DNA from: Chitinophagales bacterium
Lineage (GTDB): Bacteria > Bacteroidota > Bacteroidia > Chitinophagales > UBA8649
NCBI GenBank assembly: GCA_016777395.1
Contig: JADHRO010000118.1
Span: forward strand, 1 to 6,831
DNA length: 6,831 bases
Reading direction: 5' to 3'
The notes under the pieces were generated by a model. The model was not told the origin of the DNA. It did not search any database and saw only the letters and a list, made by a program, of their open reading frames with translations. Position numbers and translations under genes: made by a program. Positions 6,200-6,831 of this stretch are shown here, piece after piece; the first letter of the stretch is position 1; every line of letters starts with the position of its first letter.

Positions 6200-6831
6200 A
6201 TGAAGCATGCAATAATAACAGGAGCGAATGCAGGAATTGGATTTTCTACGGCAAAAGCCCTACTAGTTAAAGGGTATAAAATTTCTATGTTTTGCCGAAA
6301 CAAGGATAGGGCCGAGCTAGCAAAAAAAGAACTGATAGCGCTAACGGAAAATGACAACATAGATATCTTTTTAGTAGACTTTTCAAAGCTCTCTAGTATA
6401 AAAGTGGCATGCGATGAATTCAAATCGAAATATACATCTATTGATGTATTGGTAAATAATGCGGGTGCTACATTTGCTGAATTTACGATGTCTGATGATA
6501 AAATAGAAAAAACGATGGCGGTGAATCATTTTGGATATTTTGCCACCACCTATCATTTACATACTTTATTGGGCAAAGGAAGCAGAATTGTTAATGTTTC
6601 ATCCAAGGCCCATTACGGGGGGTATATTGATCCAGATACTATTAATGAAAAGAAAGGGTATTCTGTCATTAAGCAATATCAAATATCTAAACTAGCTAAT
6701 GTTTTGTTTACTAAGTTTTTAGCAAGAAAGTTTGAACATAGAGGGATCACTGTAAATTGCCTGCATCCTGGAGTTGTAAAAACCAAAATAGGTAATAAGG
6801 CAGGAAATAAATTGTTCGGATTGATGTGGAC
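6200..6831 (+). CDS. short-chain dehydrogenase, retinol dehydrogenase-like (C-terminus beyond right edge)
   Basis: The first 210 residues of an SDR oxidoreductase are present; the frame is open to the window edge. The ATG at 6200, 11 bases after the hslR stop, leads straight into the first beta strand and the cofactor-binding TGANAGIG at residues 7-14. The basic R33 just after the second strand suggests NADP(H). D60 follows the third strand (FLVDF), NNAG is at 86-89, and N109 is the expected helix-alpha-4 Asn. The active-site Ser lies in VSSKAH (134 or 135), with Y160 and K164 in YQISK, and HPGVV follows at 189-193. The SSxAH motif and the long stretch between Ser and Tyr resemble the retinol dehydrogenase/WWOX branch of SDRs rather than FabG. 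The substrate cannot be told from sequence; bacterial members act on varied carbonyl compounds. It is probably co-transcribed with the channel and hslR. Confidence 0.87.
   Translation, partial: MKHAIITGANAGIGFSTAKALLVKGYKISMFCRNKDRAELAKKELIALTENDNIDIFLVDFSKLSSIKVACDEFKSKYTSIDVLVNNAGATFAEFTMSDDKIEKTMAVNHFGYFATTYHLHTLLGKGSRIVNVSSKAHYGGYIDPDTINEKKGYSVIKQYQISKLANVLFTKFLARKFEHRGITVNCLHPGVVKTKIGNKAGNKLFGLMW

Overview
The window is AT-rich bacterial DNA, most likely from a member of the Bacteroidota. Three things suggest this. Starts lack Shine-Dalgarno sites. Promoter-like sites match the Bacteroidota pattern (a TAnnTTTG-type -7 box), with a perfect TAAATTTG just before the ion channel gene. A fabG gene is coupled to a membrane-anchored VWA protein of a type I know from that phylum. 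I cannot place it below phylum level.

Left part, all on the minus strand. GH31 glycosidase (4970 to 2862), sucD (2672 to 1803), fabG (1629 to 883) and a VWA-domain membrane protein (883 to the left edge, C-terminus missing) follow one another. sucD has its own candidate promoter and ends in a strong hairpin terminator at 1754-1784, so fabG probably starts a new transcript. The fabG stop and the VWA start overlap in TAATG, which suggests translational coupling.

Right part, all on the plus strand. A six-helix voltage-gated potassium channel with a C-terminal zinc ribbon (4969-5787), an Hsp15/HslR-type S4 RNA-binding protein (5787-6188) and a short-chain dehydrogenase cut by the right edge (6200-6831) form a tight operon. 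The channel and hslR overlap by one base (TGATG), and the gap to the dehydrogenase is 11 bases.

The two halves meet with no intergenic space. The GH31 and channel genes are divergent and their ATG codons overlap on the tetranucleotide CATG (4968-4971), so each gene's promoter must lie inside the other's coding sequence. The channel's candidate -7 box would place its transcript start almost at the ATG, a leaderless or nearly leaderless mRNA.

The most interesting protein is the GH31 enzyme. It carries a signal peptide and all five residues of the QQRWY sulfonate-binding signature of sulfoquinovosidases (Q288, Q314, R327, W330, Y540), with the same spacing as E. coli YihQ wherever I could compare it. 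It is therefore a candidate exported sulfoquinovosidase rather than a generic alpha-glucosidase. No sulfosugar catabolic gene is visible nearby. The other genes are housekeeping (TCA cycle, fatty acid synthesis, ribosome rescue) or widely distributed. I see no mobile element, CRISPR array, rRNA or tRNA.
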